Source: Streptomyces canus | GTDB taxonomy: Bacteria > Actinomycetota > Actinomycetes > Streptomycetales > Streptomycetaceae | Direction: 5' to 3' | Length of the DNA stretch: 64,000 nt | Assembly: GCF_041435015.1 (NCBI RefSeq) | Contig: NZ_CP107989.1 | Coordinates: 4,402,001 to 4,466,000 of the forward strand | In this document: positions 52,662-60,679 of the stretch, in pieces | How positions within the stretch are numbered: position 1 is the first letter of the stretch | How the letters are laid out: each line of letters begins with the position of its first letter | Position numbers and translations under genes: made by a program | The notes under the pieces: model-generated | The model's input: only the letters and a program-made list of their open reading frames with translations | What the model was told of the DNA's origin: nothing | The model's database searches: none

Positions 52662-54053
52662 ATGACGACAGCTCCCGCCGACTCCGCCGGCCCCCTCGCC
52701 CCCGCCTATGGTGACAAGGTCATCGCCGTCGAGTCGGCGGGCTCAGAACCCATCCCCGAGTCCGAACGCCACGGCGGTCCACTGCAACTGCTGTGGACCT
52801 GGGCCTCTCCGAACATCGAGTTCGCCACCGTCTTCATCGGTGTGATCGCGGTCCTCTTCTTCGGTCTGAGCTTCTGGCAGGCCACGGCCGCCATCGTGCT
52901 CGGCACCGCGCTCGGCGCGCTCACCCAGGGCGTGCTGTCCCTGGACGGGCCGCGGTTCGGGGTGCCGCAGATGGTGATCGGCCGCCTCTCCTTCGGGCAC
53001 CGCGGCAACATCCTGCCCGCCGCGGCCAACGGCCTGGTGGCGGGCGTCGGCTGGTTCGCCGTGAACAGCGTGAGCGCGGCCTTCGCCCTCAACACCCTCA
53101 CCGGACTACGGCCGTTGCCGTCCCTCCTGCTCGTGGTGGCCGCCGAGATCCTGATCGGTTTCATCGGCCACAACTTCGTCCACGTCTTCGAGAAGTACGC
53201 CTTCCCCGCCCTCGCGGTGATCTTCCTGCTGGCCGGGGTGTGGACCTTCAAGGACGCGGACCTGGGCGGGGGCGGCACGGGCGGCGGAATCGGCGGCTTC
53301 CTGCTCGCGTTCAGCGCGGCCTGGGGCTACGCGGCGGGCTGGAACCCGTACGCCTCGGACTACTCGCGCTATCTCCCCCGTACGGCGAACAAGGCCAGGA
53401 CGGTCCTGTACCCGGCGCTCGGCCTGTTCCTGTCGGTCACCGTGGTCGCGGTGATCGGCGCGGCCTCGGCGACCATCGTGGCCCCGAAGGACGCGACCCC
53501 GACGGCGGCCTTCACCGGCCATCTCCCGGGCTGGCTCGGCGACCTGGTGCTGCTCGCGATCATCCTGGGCGCGGTCTCGGCGAACGCCCTCAACGTGTAC
53601 TCCGGCGCGATCTCGATCGCCTCCTTCGGCCTGAACCTTCCCGCCTGGCTGAGCCGGAGCGTGCTGGTCGTGGTGTCCGGGGTCGCCGGTACGGCGGCGG
53701 CGTGGGCGTCGCTCTCGGACGCGGGGGCGGCGTACGAGGCGTTCCTGCTGGTGATCGCGTACTGGGTGGCGCCGTGGCTGGGCGTGGTCCTGGTGGAGCG
53801 GTGGCTGCGGGCACGGGTGTCCCAGGAGCAGTCGGCGGCCCGGCTGACCGACCGCTCCTTCACCAACTGGCCGGGGCTCGCAGCCCTGTTGATCGGCGTG
53901 GCGGTCTCCGTGCCGCTCTTCTCCAACCAGGAGGACTACGTCGGCTACGTGCCGGAGCACTGGCCGTCGTTCGGGGACATCACCCCCGTGGTCGGCTTCG
54001 CGGTGAGCGCGGTGCTGTACGCGGCGCTGCGCACGCGGTCACCGGCGCGGTGA
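52662..54053 (+). CDS. NCS1-type cytosine/purine permease
   Basis: Membrane transporter of 463 residues and about twelve helices, of the purine-cytosine permease (CodB-like) family. Features are the N-terminal WTWASPNIEF block in helix 1, GRLSFGHRGNILPAAANG, and AWGYAAGWNPYASDYSRYLP in the central region. Likely substrate cytosine or a related base, since a yeast-type cytosine deaminase lies 2 kb downstream. The ATG at 52662 sits within GC-rich sequence without a strong ribosome binding site. Confidence 0.9.
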   Translation: MTTAPADSAGPLAPAYGDKVIAVESAGSEPIPESERHGGPLQLLWTWASPNIEFATVFIGVIAVLFFGLSFWQATAAIVLGTALGALTQGVLSLDGPRFGVPQMVIGRLSFGHRGNILPAAANGLVAGVGWFAVNSVSAAFALNTLTGLRPLPSLLLVVAAEILIGFIGHNFVHVFEKYAFPALAVIFLLAGVWTFKDADLGGGGTGGGIGGFLLAFSAAWGYAAGWNPYASDYSRYLPRTANKARTVLYPALGLFLSVTVVAVIGAASATIVAPKDATPTAAFTGHLPGWLGDLVLLAIILGAVSANALNVYSGAISIASFGLNLPAWLSRSVLVVVSGVAGTAAAWASLSDAGAAYEAFLLVIAYWVAPWLGVVLVERWLRARVSQEQSAARLTDRSFTNWPGLAALLIGVAVSVPLFSNQEDYVGYVPEHWPSFGDITPVVGFAVSAVLYAALRTRSPAR

Positions 54054-54057
54054 CCGC

Positions 54058-54876
54058 TCAGCCCTCCTTCGCCGGGTCGCTCCCGTACAACGCGGAGGCC
54101 GTGACCGCCTGTGGGGCCCGGCAGGTGCGCTGTTCGTCGGCCGGCGCGGTCCACAGGGGGACCAGCCCGGCGGCGGAGGACCCGGAGTCCATGCGCAGGA
54201 AGTGGCAGACGCCGTTGACGCGCAGGGCCACCGCGTAGACGCCGGTGCCGGCCTCCCTGCCGGAGAGGTCGGTCACCGTGTCCTTGGCGGCGACCAGGCC
54301 CTTGTCGGTCAGGAACCGCGTGGCGCCGTCGGCGGTGTGGTCGTAGCCGGCGGCCGACATCTTGCGGTAGGCGCTCGCGGTGGCGGGCTGCCGGGCGAGC
54401 AGTCCGCCCAGCTGAGCGGCGAGGCTGCCCGGGCGGCCGTCCGCCTGGGTGACCGGGCAGGTGAAGGTGGTCCGCCGCACGCTGTGGGCTCCGCGCGCGA
54501 AGGTGAGGCGGTAGCAGCGGACCGGGTAGGCGTCGGCGTCGACGGTGGTGCCGGTGGGCGGCACCAGGCCCAGCATCACCTCGGCCGTGTGGGACAGGCC
54601 CGCGGAGCGGACGCTCAGCAGTGCCCCGCCGTGCTCCTCGGTCTGGGCGACGAGGGTGCCCTCGGTGAACTGCCCGCCGTAGGTGCCGCCGCCCGCCGAG
54701 TAGAAGCCGGCGGTCAGGTCCTGGCGCAGGTCCTGGGCGAGCGCGGCGGCCTGCGCGTCGACGGCCGAGGTGTCCGGGGCGGTGATCCGCTGGTAGAGCA
54801 GGGTGCCGCCGACTCCGGCGGCCGCGGCGACGAGGGCGGTCGCCGTGACCAGCAGTCCCTGTACGGCTTTCCTCAT
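54058..54876 (-). CDS. Putative secreted or membrane-anchored protein
   Basis: The 272-residue protein has a signal-anchor helix (about 4-27, VQGLLVTATALVAAAAGVGGTLLY) and an extracytoplasmic remainder with a few cysteines (near 118, 138, 230 and 252). No family was recognised. ATG 54876 has GGGGGAG 3 nt upstream. It sits convergent with the permease and 91 bp after the 2OG oxygenase gene on the same strand. Confidence 0.75.
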   Translation of the reverse strand: MRKAVQGLLVTATALVAAAAGVGGTLLYQRITAPDTSAVDAQAAALAQDLRQDLTAGFYSAGGGTYGGQFTEGTLVAQTEEHGGALLSVRSAGLSHTAEVMLGLVPPTGTTVDADAYPVRCYRLTFARGAHSVRRTTFTCPVTQADGRPGSLAAQLGGLLARQPATASAYRKMSAAGYDHTADGATRFLTDKGLVAAKDTVTDLSGREAGTGVYAVALRVNGVCHFLRMDSGSSAAGLVPLWTAPADEQRTCRAPQAVTASALYGSDPAKEG

Positions 54877-54967
54877 GTCTCCCCCGGCTGCGACGGCCGC
54901 CCCGGAAAACGGCCGTCGCACTGTATCCCCCGTACCTGGAAGGCCTACGGGAGACCCCGGTACCGCC

Positions 54968-55942
54968 TCAGTCGACCGTGATCGAGTCCAGCTTCGCCCT
55001 CAAGTACACGTGGGAGTCGACGGGTTCGTGCGCCACCCGCCCGACCGGTGCCGGTACCGACTCGACGGTCGTGCCCGGGGTGCACTCACCGAAGTAGACG
55101 AGGGACATCAGCTCCTCGGCGGGCGCGTCGGCCGGCGGCGGCAGCACCCGGTGCCGTCCGGACCGCCACCGGTCTCCCGTCCAACGGGCCATCAGGTCAC
55201 CGATGTTGATGGTGAAGGCGTCCGGGTCGAAGGGCGCGTCCTCCCAGCCGCCCTCGTCCGTGAACACCTGGAGACCGCCCTTGCCGGCCTGCCGGTCGAG
55301 GATCGTCACCGTGCCGAAGTCGGTGTGCGGGCCGATGCGGAACTGCCCCGGCTGCGGCTCTCCGATCACCTCCGCGCCCGGGTACCAGTTGATGTTGAAG
55401 CCGTACGTCGGATGGTCCATGTGCCGGGAGAAGAAGTCGGGTTCGAGCCCGAGGGCCTCGCCGAGGAGCGACAGCAGCCCCTTCTCCAGCTCGCCCATCC
55501 GCTCCAGGTACTGCTCGCACAGCGACTGGAGCTCGGGCACCTCGGCGGGCCAGACGTTCGGCGCGTACCACTCCGCGTTGACGACCGGGTCCTCGAAGGG
55601 CTCGTGGGTGGCGAAGGTCAGCGACTCCTTCAGGTCCGGCGGGGTCTCGGTTCCCTCCGAGTAGCCGTTGGCCTCGGCGCCGGGACCGAGCCAGCCGCGA
55701 CCGCCGACCTTCGCGGAGTACGGCTGCTTGACGTCCACGGGCATCCGGAAGAACGTCCGCGCGGCCTCCCGGATCCGGGAGCGCAGCGCCGGGTCGACGC
55801 CGTGCCCGGTGACCAGGAAGAACCCGGCGGTCTGGAGGGCCTCGTCCAGGGTGCGGGCGATGGCGGCGCGGGCGTCGGGGTCCCCGGCGAGCCAGGGCCG
55901 CAGATCGATGGTCGGGATGCGGGGCTTGGGGGTGTCAATCAC
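54968..55942 (-). CDS. 2-oxoglutarate-Fe(II) oxygenase, isopenicillin-N-synthase-like
   Basis: Non-haem iron oxygenase of 324 residues. The N-terminal DIOX_N part has ALQTAGFFLVTGHGVD. The iron ligands are His206 and Asp208 (GPHTDFG) and His264 (GRHRVLP). The GTG at 55942 overlaps the deaminase stop by 8 bp, so it is in one operon with it. A role in base or nucleoside catabolism is suggested by the neighbours only. Confidence 0.9.
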   Translation of the reverse strand: MIDTPKPRIPTIDLRPWLAGDPDARAAIARTLDEALQTAGFFLVTGHGVDPALRSRIREAARTFFRMPVDVKQPYSAKVGGRGWLGPGAEANGYSEGTETPPDLKESLTFATHEPFEDPVVNAEWYAPNVWPAEVPELQSLCEQYLERMGELEKGLLSLLGEALGLEPDFFSRHMDHPTYGFNINWYPGAEVIGEPQPGQFRIGPHTDFGTVTILDRQAGKGGLQVFTDEGGWEDAPFDPDAFTINIGDLMARWTGDRWRSGRHRVLPPPADAPAEELMSLVYFGECTPGTTVESVPAPVGRVAHEPVDSHVYLRAKLDSITVD

Positions 55943-56384
55943 CGATGTCCTCGTTCCACAGTGCCGGGTTCTTCTCGATGAAGTCGCGCATCAGCCGGAC
56001 GCACTCGGGATCGTCGACGAGCACGATCTCCACACCGTGCTCGGCCAGCCAGTCGTGCCCGCCGTGGAAGGTGGCGGCCTCCCCGACGACGACCCGCCCG
56101 ATCCCGAACTGCCGGACCAGACCGGAGCAGTACCAGCAGGGCGAGAGGGTGGTCACCATCGTCGTTCCGCGATACGACCGCTGCCGTCCCGCCGCCCGGA
56201 AGGCGGCCGTCTCCGCGTGCATCGAGGGGTCGTCGTCCTGGACGCGCCGGTTGTGGCCGCGCCCGAGGAGGGTGCCGTCGACGCCGTAGAGCGCGGCCCC
56301 GATGGGGATGCCGCCCTCGGCGAGCCCGGCGCGGGCCTCCTCGACGGCGGTGGCGAGCCACGTGTGAGCCTGTGCCTGATCCAT
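55935..56384 (-). CDS. Cytosine deaminase, yeast Fcy1-like zinc enzyme
   Basis: Small deaminase of 149 residues with the zinc motif HAE (56-58) and PCWYC (82-86). Over its whole length, including GGIPIGAALYGVDGTLLGRGHN and a C-terminal WNEDIGD, it resembles yeast cytosine deaminase (Fcy1), as remembered. It would convert cytosine to uracil (also 5-fluorocytosine). The neighbouring NCS1 permease and divergent PucR regulator support a base-salvage role. Confidence 0.88.
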   Translation of the reverse strand: MDQAQAHTWLATAVEEARAGLAEGGIPIGAALYGVDGTLLGRGHNRRVQDDDPSMHAETAAFRAAGRQRSYRGTTMVTTLSPCWYCSGLVRQFGIGRVVVGEAATFHGGHDWLAEHGVEIVLVDDPECVRLMRDFIEKNPALWNEDIGD

Positions 56385-56477
56385 GTCTCTCACTCTCCTG
56401 TGGCCGAAACACGAGGGCAACGTGCGGAAAGTACTCTCCCGGCAGCCCACAGCCGGACGAACTGTCGGGAGGCGCGC

Positions 56478-57761
56478 ATGCCCGCACTCACCCTTCGCGA
56501 GATCCTTGCCCTCGATCCCGTCCACGCCGCCGAGCCCGAGCTGCTGGCCGGACACACCGCTCTGGACCGTCCGGTGCGCTGGGTCCATTCCAGCGAGGTC
56601 TACGAGGGCGCGAACTTCCTGGACGGCGGCGAGCTGCTGCTCACCAACGGTTTCGGGCTGATGGACGCCGACGACGAGGTCCGCCGTCGTTACGTCCGCG
56701 AGCTGGCCTCCCGGGGCGTGGCCGGGCTGGCCGTGGAGGTCGGGCGGTCCCTGCCGGCGATGCCCGCCGAGGTGGTCGACGAGGCCCGCCGCCGTGAGCT
56801 GCCGCTCCTGGCCATGCACCGGGTCGTGCCCTTCGTCCGGATCACGGAGGCCGCCAACCGGGCGATCGTGGCCCGCGGGCTGTCGGGCCGTGCGGTCGTA
56901 CGGCCATGGGGCGACGACCATACGGCGGCGCTGCTCGCCGACCTGGCCGACCGGGCGGCGCTGAACCAGCCGGAGGTGGAGGCGCGGGCGGCGCTCGCGG
57001 GCTTCCATCCCGGCCCCGGTGCCCGCCTGGTCGGCGTGTCCCTGCACGGCACGCGGGAGGTCGGGACGGTCGACCGCGCGGTACGGCTGCTCGGCGGTGC
57101 GGGCGTGCTGCGGGCCGCGTTCCCGGGGGACGTGCTGGCCCTGCTGTCGCTGCCCGGGGCGCGCCCCGGTGACCCGGTGAAGGCGGTCCAAGAGGCCTTC
57201 CGCACGATGTCCGCCCCTGGCCTCACGGTGGCCGTGGGTCACGCTGTCGCCGAGGGCAGCGGCTGGCTGCGCTGGAGCGACACGCTGCGGGCGGCCCGTA
57301 CGACATTGGAGTTGGCGCTGACCGTCCCGGCCGCGGAGCCGGCTGTACCGGACGGCCCTCTGGTGACCTCGTCGAGGGCGCTGGCCCTGGAACGCGAACT
57401 GACCAGGGGCGGCCTGGACGCCAACCGGGAACGCCTCGCGGCGCTGGTGCAACACGCCCTGGGGCCGTTGCTGGCCTGGGAGGCAGCTCACCCGAGCGAT
57501 CTGGTCCGCACCCTGGAGACCCACCTCCGCAACGGCTGCTCCCCGACCCGCACCGCGGCCCTGCTCCACATCGGCCGCCAGTCCCTTTACCAACGCCTGG
57601 ACCGCATAGAGACGTTGCTGGGACTGGACATCAACGACCCGGACCTGCTGGGCGAGTTGCTGACGGCAACATGTGCGCACCGGCTGGTGGAGCGCCCCGA
57701 AGGGGCGCGGGGCACTGCGCGACCAGCCACGACGGCGCCGCACTTCAAACGAACCGCTTAA
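56478..57761 (+). CDS. PucR family transcriptional regulator
   Basis: Regulator of 427 residues: N-terminal PucR ligand-binding domain (about 1-125, LTLREILALDPVHAAEPELLAG through LPLLAMHRVVPFVRITEAANR), a central GGDEF-like segment and a C-terminal HTH (HLRNGCSPTRTAALLHIGRQSLYQRLDRIETLLG, about 350-385). It is divergent from the deaminase gene and likely controls it. The last ~22 residues are encoded by a Streptomyces intergenic-type repeat rather than by normal coding sequence. Confidence 0.92.
   Translation: MPALTLREILALDPVHAAEPELLAGHTALDRPVRWVHSSEVYEGANFLDGGELLLTNGFGLMDADDEVRRRYVRELASRGVAGLAVEVGRSLPAMPAEVVDEARRRELPLLAMHRVVPFVRITEAANRAIVARGLSGRAVVRPWGDDHTAALLADLADRAALNQPEVEARAALAGFHPGPGARLVGVSLHGTREVGTVDRAVRLLGGAGVLRAAFPGDVLALLSLPGARPGDPVKAVQEAFRTMSAPGLTVAVGHAVAEGSGWLRWSDTLRAARTTLELALTVPAAEPAVPDGPLVTSSRALALERELTRGGLDANRERLAALVQHALGPLLAWEAAHPSDLVRTLETHLRNGCSPTRTAALLHIGRQSLYQRLDRIETLLGLDINDPDLLGELLTATCAHRLVERPEGARGTARPATTAPHFKRTA
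57692..57708. repeat. GCGCCCC-GAA-GGGGCGC hairpin repeat within the pucR 3' end
   Basis: A perfect 7-bp stem with a GAA loop, followed by GGGGCACTGCGCGACCAGC, the same class of element found at 18190 and 46441. Here it lies inside the reading frame just before the stop and may double as a terminator between convergent genes. Confidence 0.7.
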
Positions 57762-58657
57762 CGCAAGGTGACAAGGTGCGCCCCGTTGAAGGGTGCGTAA
57801 CACGTGACCGTTGACGGCGTCCGCAGCGCATCCTCCTCGGCGAACAGCTTGCGCGCGGCCTCGAACGACACGTCCCCGCTCACCACGGGCGCCACCCGGT
57901 CGTAGAACTCCCGCGACGCCTGCGGCAACGGCGTCCCCGGCTCCCCCTCGTCCTCACCCCAGACGTCCCACAGCAGCGTCTCCACCTTGTTCAGCGCGGC
58001 AAGGTCGAGCCGGATGTTCCCGGCCACGAACCGCTCACCCCAGAAGGGCCCCTCGGTCGGCCGGTGCAGCCCGAACTCCGTCTCGTCCGCCCCGCCCTCC
58101 CGGATCGCCCGCCAGGCCTCCCCGGCGACGAGGAAACGTGACCGGGGGACGTCCATCGGGTCGAAGTCCACCGGCCAGTTGGCGGTGATCGCGGGGTCGG
58201 TCAGCTGCGCGTCCGCGAGCAACCAGCCCCGCTTCTCGTCCCAGTACTCGGTGACCACGTGGTCACCGTGGAAGCGGGTCGGAAAGAAGTAATCGGCGAA
58301 CCCGGACCGCAGCCGGGCCGGGATGCCGACATGGCGGAGCAACGAGACGTGCAGCAGCGTGAAGTCGCGGCAGGTCCCGACGAACCGGGCGTCGGGCTCG
58401 CGGCGCACGGTCAGCGGGGCGTCGTTCCGCTCGACGAGGATCCGCAGGACGTCGTCGATGTAGCGGGACTCCGCGTCGTTGTGCAGGCGGTCGGCCGGAT
58501 GGGTGTGCCCGAAGAGCTCGCCCTCGACACGATGGATCATCACATCCCGTACGACACGGGCCAGTTGGCCGGGATCGCGCGGCAGGTCGTCGTAGCGAGA
58601 GGCGAGATCACCCGGGTCGGAGAACGCGCTCTGGGCGGAGTAGAAGGAAAGGGACAC
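57758..58657 (-). CDS. Transglutaminase-like superfamily protein
   Basis: The 299-residue protein has a transglutaminase-like core with Cys96 (FVGTCRDFTLLHVSLLRHVGIPAR), His133 (HVVTEYWD) and Asp149 (GWLLADAQ), a complete papain-like triad. GTG 58657 has GGGAGG 6 nt upstream and gives the family-typical start VSLSFYSAQ; the open frame extends 18 codons further. Substrate unknown. Its stop overlaps the convergent pucR stop region by 4 bp. Confidence 0.85.
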   Translation of the reverse strand: MSLSFYSAQSAFSDPGDLASRYDDLPRDPGQLARVVRDVMIHRVEGELFGHTHPADRLHNDAESRYIDDVLRILVERNDAPLTVRREPDARFVGTCRDFTLLHVSLLRHVGIPARLRSGFADYFFPTRFHGDHVVTEYWDEKRGWLLADAQLTDPAITANWPVDFDPMDVPRSRFLVAGEAWRAIREGGADETEFGLHRPTEGPFWGERFVAGNIRLDLAALNKVETLLWDVWGEDEGEPGTPLPQASREFYDRVAPVVSGDVSFEAARKLFAEEDALRTPSTVTCYAPFNGAHLVTLR

Positions 58658-58771
58658 GACGGCCTCCCAAAAGGCGTCATCGACCACGTGTTCGATTACG
58701 GGCCGGCGCACCCCACCGTGTCAAAATTCGCCGCAGAATGTCCAGACGGCGGGCGGCCTGGGAATCGGAGC

Positions 58772-59746
58772 TCAGCCGCCGACCCTCAGCAGGAGCTTGC
58801 CCGTGCTCGTCCGCGCCCCCATCAGCCGGTGCGCCTCCGCCGCCTCCTCGAGGTCGAACTCCGCGGTGACCGGCAGGGACACCGTGCCGTCGGCCACCGT
58901 CGCGAACGCCCGCTCGGACAGCGTCCGCAGCTCGGCCGGGGCCTTCTGCGCGAGCGTGAGGATGGAGAAGCCGCCGACGGAGAGGCCGAGGGGGTACAGC
59001 TCGGGCTGGCCCACGGTCCACGCCGGCGCCCCGCTCGCGTTGCCGAAGGAGATCAGGCGGCCGTAGACGGCGAGGGAGGCCAGGGAGGCGCGGAGGGTGT
59101 CGCCGCCGACCGGGTCCAGGGCCAGGTCGACCCCGCGCCCGCCGGTCGCCTCCCGTACCGCCTGCTCGAAGTCGCCGACGAACACCTCGTCGTACCCGTG
59201 CTCGCGGGCGTACGCCGCCTTGGCCTCGCCGGACACCACGCCGTACACCGTGGCGCCGGCCGCCTTGGCCAACTGGCCGGTCGCCGTGCCGATTCCGCCC
59301 GCCGCTCCCTGGACCAGGACCGTCTCCCCCGCCCGGAGCCGGCCGACGGTGTGCACGAGGGCGTACGCCGTCGGGAGGACCGCCGGCAGGGTGGCCGCCG
59401 CACGCAGTCCGACGCCGGGCGGGAGCGGGAAGACGTTGACCGTGTCGGCCACGGCCACGTCCGCGTAGCCGCCGCCCACCGTCAGGGCGGCGGTCACCTC
59501 CTGGCCGACGCTCAGACCGGTCACGCCCTCTCCGAGGGCCCGGACCCGCCCGGACACCTCCAGACCGGGGACGAAGGGCAGCGCCGGCACCCGGTAGCCC
59601 TCCGAACGCGCCTTGAGGTCGGCGAAGTTCACCCCGGCGTACGCCACGTCGACGCTCACCTGACCGGGGCCCGGCTCGGGGACGTCCGCCTCGACGACCT
59701 TGAGGACCTCGGGACCGCCGTATTCCTGGATCTCTACCGCGCGCAT
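58772..59746 (-). CDS. Zinc-independent NADPH:quinone oxidoreductase (MDR family)
   Basis: Reductase of 324 residues with a GroES-like N-terminal domain, the cofactor motif VLVQGAAGGIGTATGQLAK (about 143-161) and TSTGKLLLRV at the C-terminus. No zinc-ligand cysteines are present, so it belongs to the quinone-oxidoreductase (Qor) branch. Divergent from an ArsR regulator with half-site repeats between, which suggests induction by an electrophile or oxidant. Confidence 0.9.
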   Translation of the reverse strand: MRAVEIQEYGGPEVLKVVEADVPEPGPGQVSVDVAYAGVNFADLKARSEGYRVPALPFVPGLEVSGRVRALGEGVTGLSVGQEVTAALTVGGGYADVAVADTVNVFPLPPGVGLRAAATLPAVLPTAYALVHTVGRLRAGETVLVQGAAGGIGTATGQLAKAAGATVYGVVSGEAKAAYAREHGYDEVFVGDFEQAVREATGGRGVDLALDPVGGDTLRASLASLAVYGRLISFGNASGAPAWTVGQPELYPLGLSVGGFSILTLAQKAPAELRTLSERAFATVADGTVSLPVTAEFDLEEAAEAHRLMGARTSTGKLLLRVGG

Positions 59747-59759
59747 GCCTCACCCCTAC

Positions 59760-59811
59760 TGTTCAACGAAAATCGAACACTCGCCACTGTATGGTTTCCA
59801 TCGAACACTCG
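59760..59811. promoter_or_regulatory. Operator-like repeats between qor-like and arsR-like genes
   Basis: ATCGAACACTCG occurs twice (59772-59783 and 59800-59811), and TGTTC (59760) faces GAACA (59775-59779) as an inverted repeat. The region lies between the divergent quinone oxidoreductase and ArsR genes, the expected place for the ArsR operator. Confidence 0.5.
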
Positions 59812-59833
59812 GCAAGCGGAACGGAAGGAATCC

Positions 59834-60160
59834 ATGAGCACTCCCCGGCACCGGACCGCCCCCGAGCACCTCCACCCGGACGACGTCCCGGTGCTCACCG
59901 CGCTCGCCGCGCTCGCCGATCCCGTCCGTCTGACCCTGGTGCGGGAACTGGCGGGCTCGCCCGAGTGGAGCCGGGCCTGCGGCACCTTCGACGTGCCCGT
60001 CGGCAAGGCGGGGCTCAGCCACCACTTCGCGGTGCTGCGCGCGGCCGGGCTCGTGGAGCAACGGGACGAGGGACCGAGGCGCGTCAACCGGCTCCGGCGC
60101 GCGGAGTTCGACGCCCGCTTCCCGGGACTGCTGGACCTCGTGCTCCGACCGGACTCCTGA
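59834..60160 (+). CDS. ArsR/HxlR-type winged-helix regulator
   Basis: The 108-residue protein has the ArsR fold: LTALAALADPVRLTLVRELAGS in the first helices, then VGKAGLSHHFAVLRAAGLVEQRDEGPRR as recognition helix and wing. Metal-binding Cys residues of classic ArsR sensors are absent apart from one Cys, so the signal is probably not a metal. It likely represses the divergent quinone oxidoreductase gene and itself. Confidence 0.9.
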   Translation: MSTPRHRTAPEHLHPDDVPVLTALAALADPVRLTLVRELAGSPEWSRACGTFDVPVGKAGLSHHFAVLRAAGLVEQRDEGPRRVNRLRRAEFDARFPGLLDLVLRPDS

Positions 60161-60185
60161 CCCGTCCCGTGCCGACCGGACACTT

Positions 60186-60584
60186 CTAGGCGTCCAGGGT
60201 TTCCAGCAGCCGCTCGAAGCGAGCCCGCCACTCGGGCTCGGTCTCGCCCTCTCCCTCGTACGCGTGCGTGAAGCGCAGTACGGCCCCGGCCTCCCCGTCC
60301 CGCTCCAGATGGAACCGCACCCGGTCGCCCCGCTCCAGCGTGTACTCCGCGACCCGGTCCACGTCCCACGCCGTGACCTGCCCCTCCCCCAGGCCCGGCA
60401 GCACGACCGCGCCGCCGAGCCGGGGTTCGAGCACCTCCACCCCGGTCCACCAGGCCCCCAGCCCCTCCACGGTGGCCACTGCCGGCCAGACCGTCCCCAT
60501 GGGGACCGGCAGCCGCACCAGGAAGTGCAGGATGCGGGTGCTGCCATGGGTCCGGCTGCTGCCCTGCTCGACGGAACCGCTCAT
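60186..60584 (-). CDS. SRPBCC (START-like) domain protein
   Basis: The 132-residue protein fits the SRPBCC/AHSA1-type helix-grip fold: TRILHFLVRLPVPMGTVWPAVATVEGLGAWWTGVEV, then GDRVRFHLERDGEAGAVLRFTHAYEGEG. Such proteins bind small hydrophobic ligands. It ends 26 bp from the convergent arsR-like gene. Function unknown. Confidence 0.8.
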   Translation of the reverse strand: MSGSVEQGSSRTHGSTRILHFLVRLPVPMGTVWPAVATVEGLGAWWTGVEVLEPRLGGAVVLPGLGEGQVTAWDVDRVAEYTLERGDRVRFHLERDGEAGAVLRFTHAYEGEGETEPEWRARFERLLETLDA

Positions 60585-60622
60585 GACACCAGGGTGGCGC
60601 GGAGCCCGGCGTTCCGCACAGG

Positions 60623-60666
60623 GAAGGCCGGTTCCCCGCGACCTGGGTCACGGGGAACCGGCCTTC
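60623..60666 (-). terminator. Strong 15-bp hairpin terminator after ccsB
   Basis: GAAGGCCGGTTCCCC and GGGGAACCGGCCTTC pair perfectly across a 14-nt loop, 14 bp downstream of the ccsB stop. No T-run follows, typical for Streptomyces. Confidence 0.85.
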
Positions 60667-60679
60667 GCCGCGAGTGGGT

